Below, one piece after another: positions 5,419 through 6,040 of a stretch of 6,040 nt of DNA. The notes below the pieces were generated by a model, which worked only from the letters and a program-made list of their open reading frames with translations, had not been told where the DNA came from and searched no databases. Location: NCBI GenBank assembly GCA_035472475.1, contig DATIPA010000143.1, positions 1-6,040 of the forward strand. The letters run 5' to 3'. The stretch is from JAFAXD01 sp035472475 (GTDB taxonomy: Bacteria; Pseudomonadota; Alphaproteobacteria; Rhizobiales; Xanthobacteraceae). Position 1 is the stretch's first letter; the number at the start of each line of letters is the position of its first letter. The translations under genes and the position numbers were made by a program.

Positions 5419-5763
5419 CTAATCAGGCTCCGGCTCGATGACTTTCGAATGATCGTTCGGATCTTCGGGAAGCCAGCGGACCTCGTGGATGATTTTCGTA
5501 ATCGCCATTTCCCGAGTCGTGGCGTCAATTGCCACCGGCGGTCGTCCATAGGCCCGATCGAGCAGATCGTTAGCTGCCGCCAGCCGGAGCGCCGCTGGCT
5601 GTTTCTCATCCATGCAAACGGAAGCGATCACCCTTAGCGCTTCTTGGTCATACTGGCGCGCTGCCTCATAAAAAGCCATCCGCTCGCCCGTCGGCGCAAG
5701 CAGCGTCAACGCTCTGCTTCCTTTTGGGCGACCAGCGCCGCGACGTTTCCCACCAGCAGCCAT
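5419..5763 (-). CDS. Phage small-terminase-like / GRPKG-type hypothetical protein
   Basis: The 114-residue product starts with a basic, AT-hook-like segment KRRGAGRPKGS (6-16). An amphipathic helical region with ERMAFYEAARQYDQEALRVIASV (27-49) follows, then AALRLAAANDLLDRAYGRPP (57-76) and an acidic tail ending EPEPD. The pairing of GRPKGS with a downstream LRLAAANDLLDRAYGRPP motif recalls small terminase-like proteins encoded by prophages and islands in alphaproteobacteria. The start at 5763 is preferred because it keeps the GRPKG segment, although the Shine-Dalgarno is weak. GC content is lower than in the housekeeping genes. No large terminase or capsid gene lies next to it in the window, so this could be a solitary remnant. 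The family call is from recalled motif resemblance; DNA binding is inference. Confidence 0.6.
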   Translation of the reverse strand: MAAGGKRRGAGRPKGSRALTLLAPTGERMAFYEAARQYDQEALRVIASVCMDEKQPAALRLAAANDLLDRAYGRPPVAIDATTREMAITKIIHEVRWLPEDPNDHSKVIEPEPD

Positions 5764-5775
5764 GCTCGTACTTAA

Positions 5776-5804
5776 ATTTGATTTTCATTCAAAAATCAAA
5801 TCAA
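5776..5804 (-). promoter_or_regulatory. AT-rich promoter with overlapping 10-bp palindrome
   Basis: On the minus strand, TTGATT (5804-5799) and TCAAAT (5781-5776) are separated by exactly 17 bases, each with four of six matches to the sigma-70 boxes. A perfect 10-bp inverted repeat, ATTTGATTTT (5776-5785) with AAAATCAAAT (5792-5801), overlaps both boxes. This arrangement suits repression by a dimeric regulator. Initiation here would leave only a few leader bases before the ATG at 5763, in line with the weak Shine-Dalgarno. The repeat is seen; the promoter and operator roles are inferred. Confidence 0.45.
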
Positions 5805-5945
5805 GCTGGTCGCAGGGCCCGCTAAACGCGCCATATAATTAACGGAATCACAAACTTCCGGCTGCCCCCTGGGCATCTGTTGGACCGCCGGGCCGCCGAC
5901 CGCCGACCGGCAGACATAACTTCAGAATGTTGATTTCGAGGGCCG

Positions 5946-5961
5946 GACGAAGATGTTCGTC
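5946..5961 (-). terminator. Small hairpin after the LysR-type gene
   Basis: GACGAA (5946-5951) and TTCGTC (5956-5961) form a perfect 6-bp stem with a 4-base loop, 3 bases past the stop codon of the minus-strand regulator gene. Its position suits a terminator, but no clear T-run follows, so the call is weak. Confidence 0.35.
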
Positions 5962-5964
5962 GCG

Positions 5965-6040
5965 CTATTCCAGATACGGCGTCAGCACATCTTCGATCCA
6001 TTTCATGAATGCGCGGACTCGGCGCGACAGATTGCTCCGA
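5965..6040 (-). CDS. C-terminal end of a probable LysR-family transcriptional regulator
   Basis: Only the last 24 codons are in the window, ending in TAG at 5967-5965. The readable tail is RSNLSRRVRAFMKWI followed by EDVLTPYLE. The pattern 'xLSxRVRAFxxWxxE' close to the stop is the usual end of the effector-binding domain of LysR-type regulators, where the last helix follows the second RD-II strand. No HTH is visible because the N-terminus lies beyond the right edge. With so short a fragment, another family is possible. Its target cannot be inferred. Confidence 0.6.
   Translation of the reverse strand, partial: RSNLSRRVRAFMKWIEDVLTPYLE

Larger units (their letters stand above)
5764..5964. 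other. Intergenic region upstream of the terminase-like gene
   Basis: No gene is supported in these 201 bases. They contain the AT-rich palindrome/promoter (5776-5804) and an isolated TATAAT at 5834-5839 with no matching -35 on the plus strand. A short GC-rich repetitive stretch (CCGCCGA units near 5897-5910) and the hairpin after the LysR stop complete it. The shift from AT-rich to GC-rich sequence after about 5860 could mark the right boundary of inserted DNA, but this is only an impression. Confidence 0.4.

Noticed and set aside
5834..5839. TATAAT as a plus-strand promoter -10 box
   Set aside because: There is no -35-like hexamer 16-18 bases upstream and no plus-strand gene downstream.
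4885..6040. Second copy of the tRNA-Glu 3' end as an attachment-site repeat
   Set aside because: I searched by eye for GGGTTCGAGTCCCCT and AGGGAGCGCCA downstream and found no second copy inside the window.

Overview
The window looks like chromosomal DNA from a high-GC alphaproteobacterium, most likely Hyphomicrobiales and probably Bradyrhizobium or a close relative. This rests on the RpoH and RluD sequences, the strong GC bias at third codon positions, and gene types common in that group. The genus call is inference from family resemblance, not from a search.

Left part (1-2078, minus strand): the heat-shock sigma factor gene rpoH runs off the left edge. It is preceded by a 225-base leader/intergenic stretch and then by rluD, the 23S rRNA pseudouridine synthase, on the same strand. 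Both are core genes. A compact divergent region (about 2079-2186) with two small inverted repeats separates rluD from the next pair.

Middle (2187-4122, plus strand): two catabolic-type genes sit 70 bases apart and probably form an operon. They encode an LLM-class flavin-dependent oxidoreductase and a class II aldolase/adducin-family enzyme with an intact metal site. Their substrate cannot be read from the sequence. They are followed by an intergenic stretch (4123-4389) with an unusual direct-plus-inverted repeat built on CTTGGATGAGAATTT. After it come a small single-pass membrane protein gene (DUF6476-like) and a complete tRNA-Glu(CTC) gene with encoded CCA.

Right part (4885-6040): composition changes just after the tRNA. 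The DNA becomes visibly AT-richer, with a duplicated TTTGGGGAGT motif, a tandem CCTTAACCAA repeat, an unrecognised 91-aa gene and a convergent 114-aa gene resembling phage small-terminase/GRPKG-type proteins. The window closes with the last 24 codons of a probable LysR-family regulator. A composition drop starting at a tRNA 3' end is typical of a genomic island or prophage remnant, but no integrase and no second att copy lie in the window, so this remains inference.

No clearly new biological system is demonstrated. The best leads are the CTTGGATGAG repeat structure, the tRNA-Glu-linked composition break with its TTTGGGGAGT repeats, and the LLM/aldolase pair between housekeeping genes. The long antisense open frames in 2085-4413 are GC-bias shadows.
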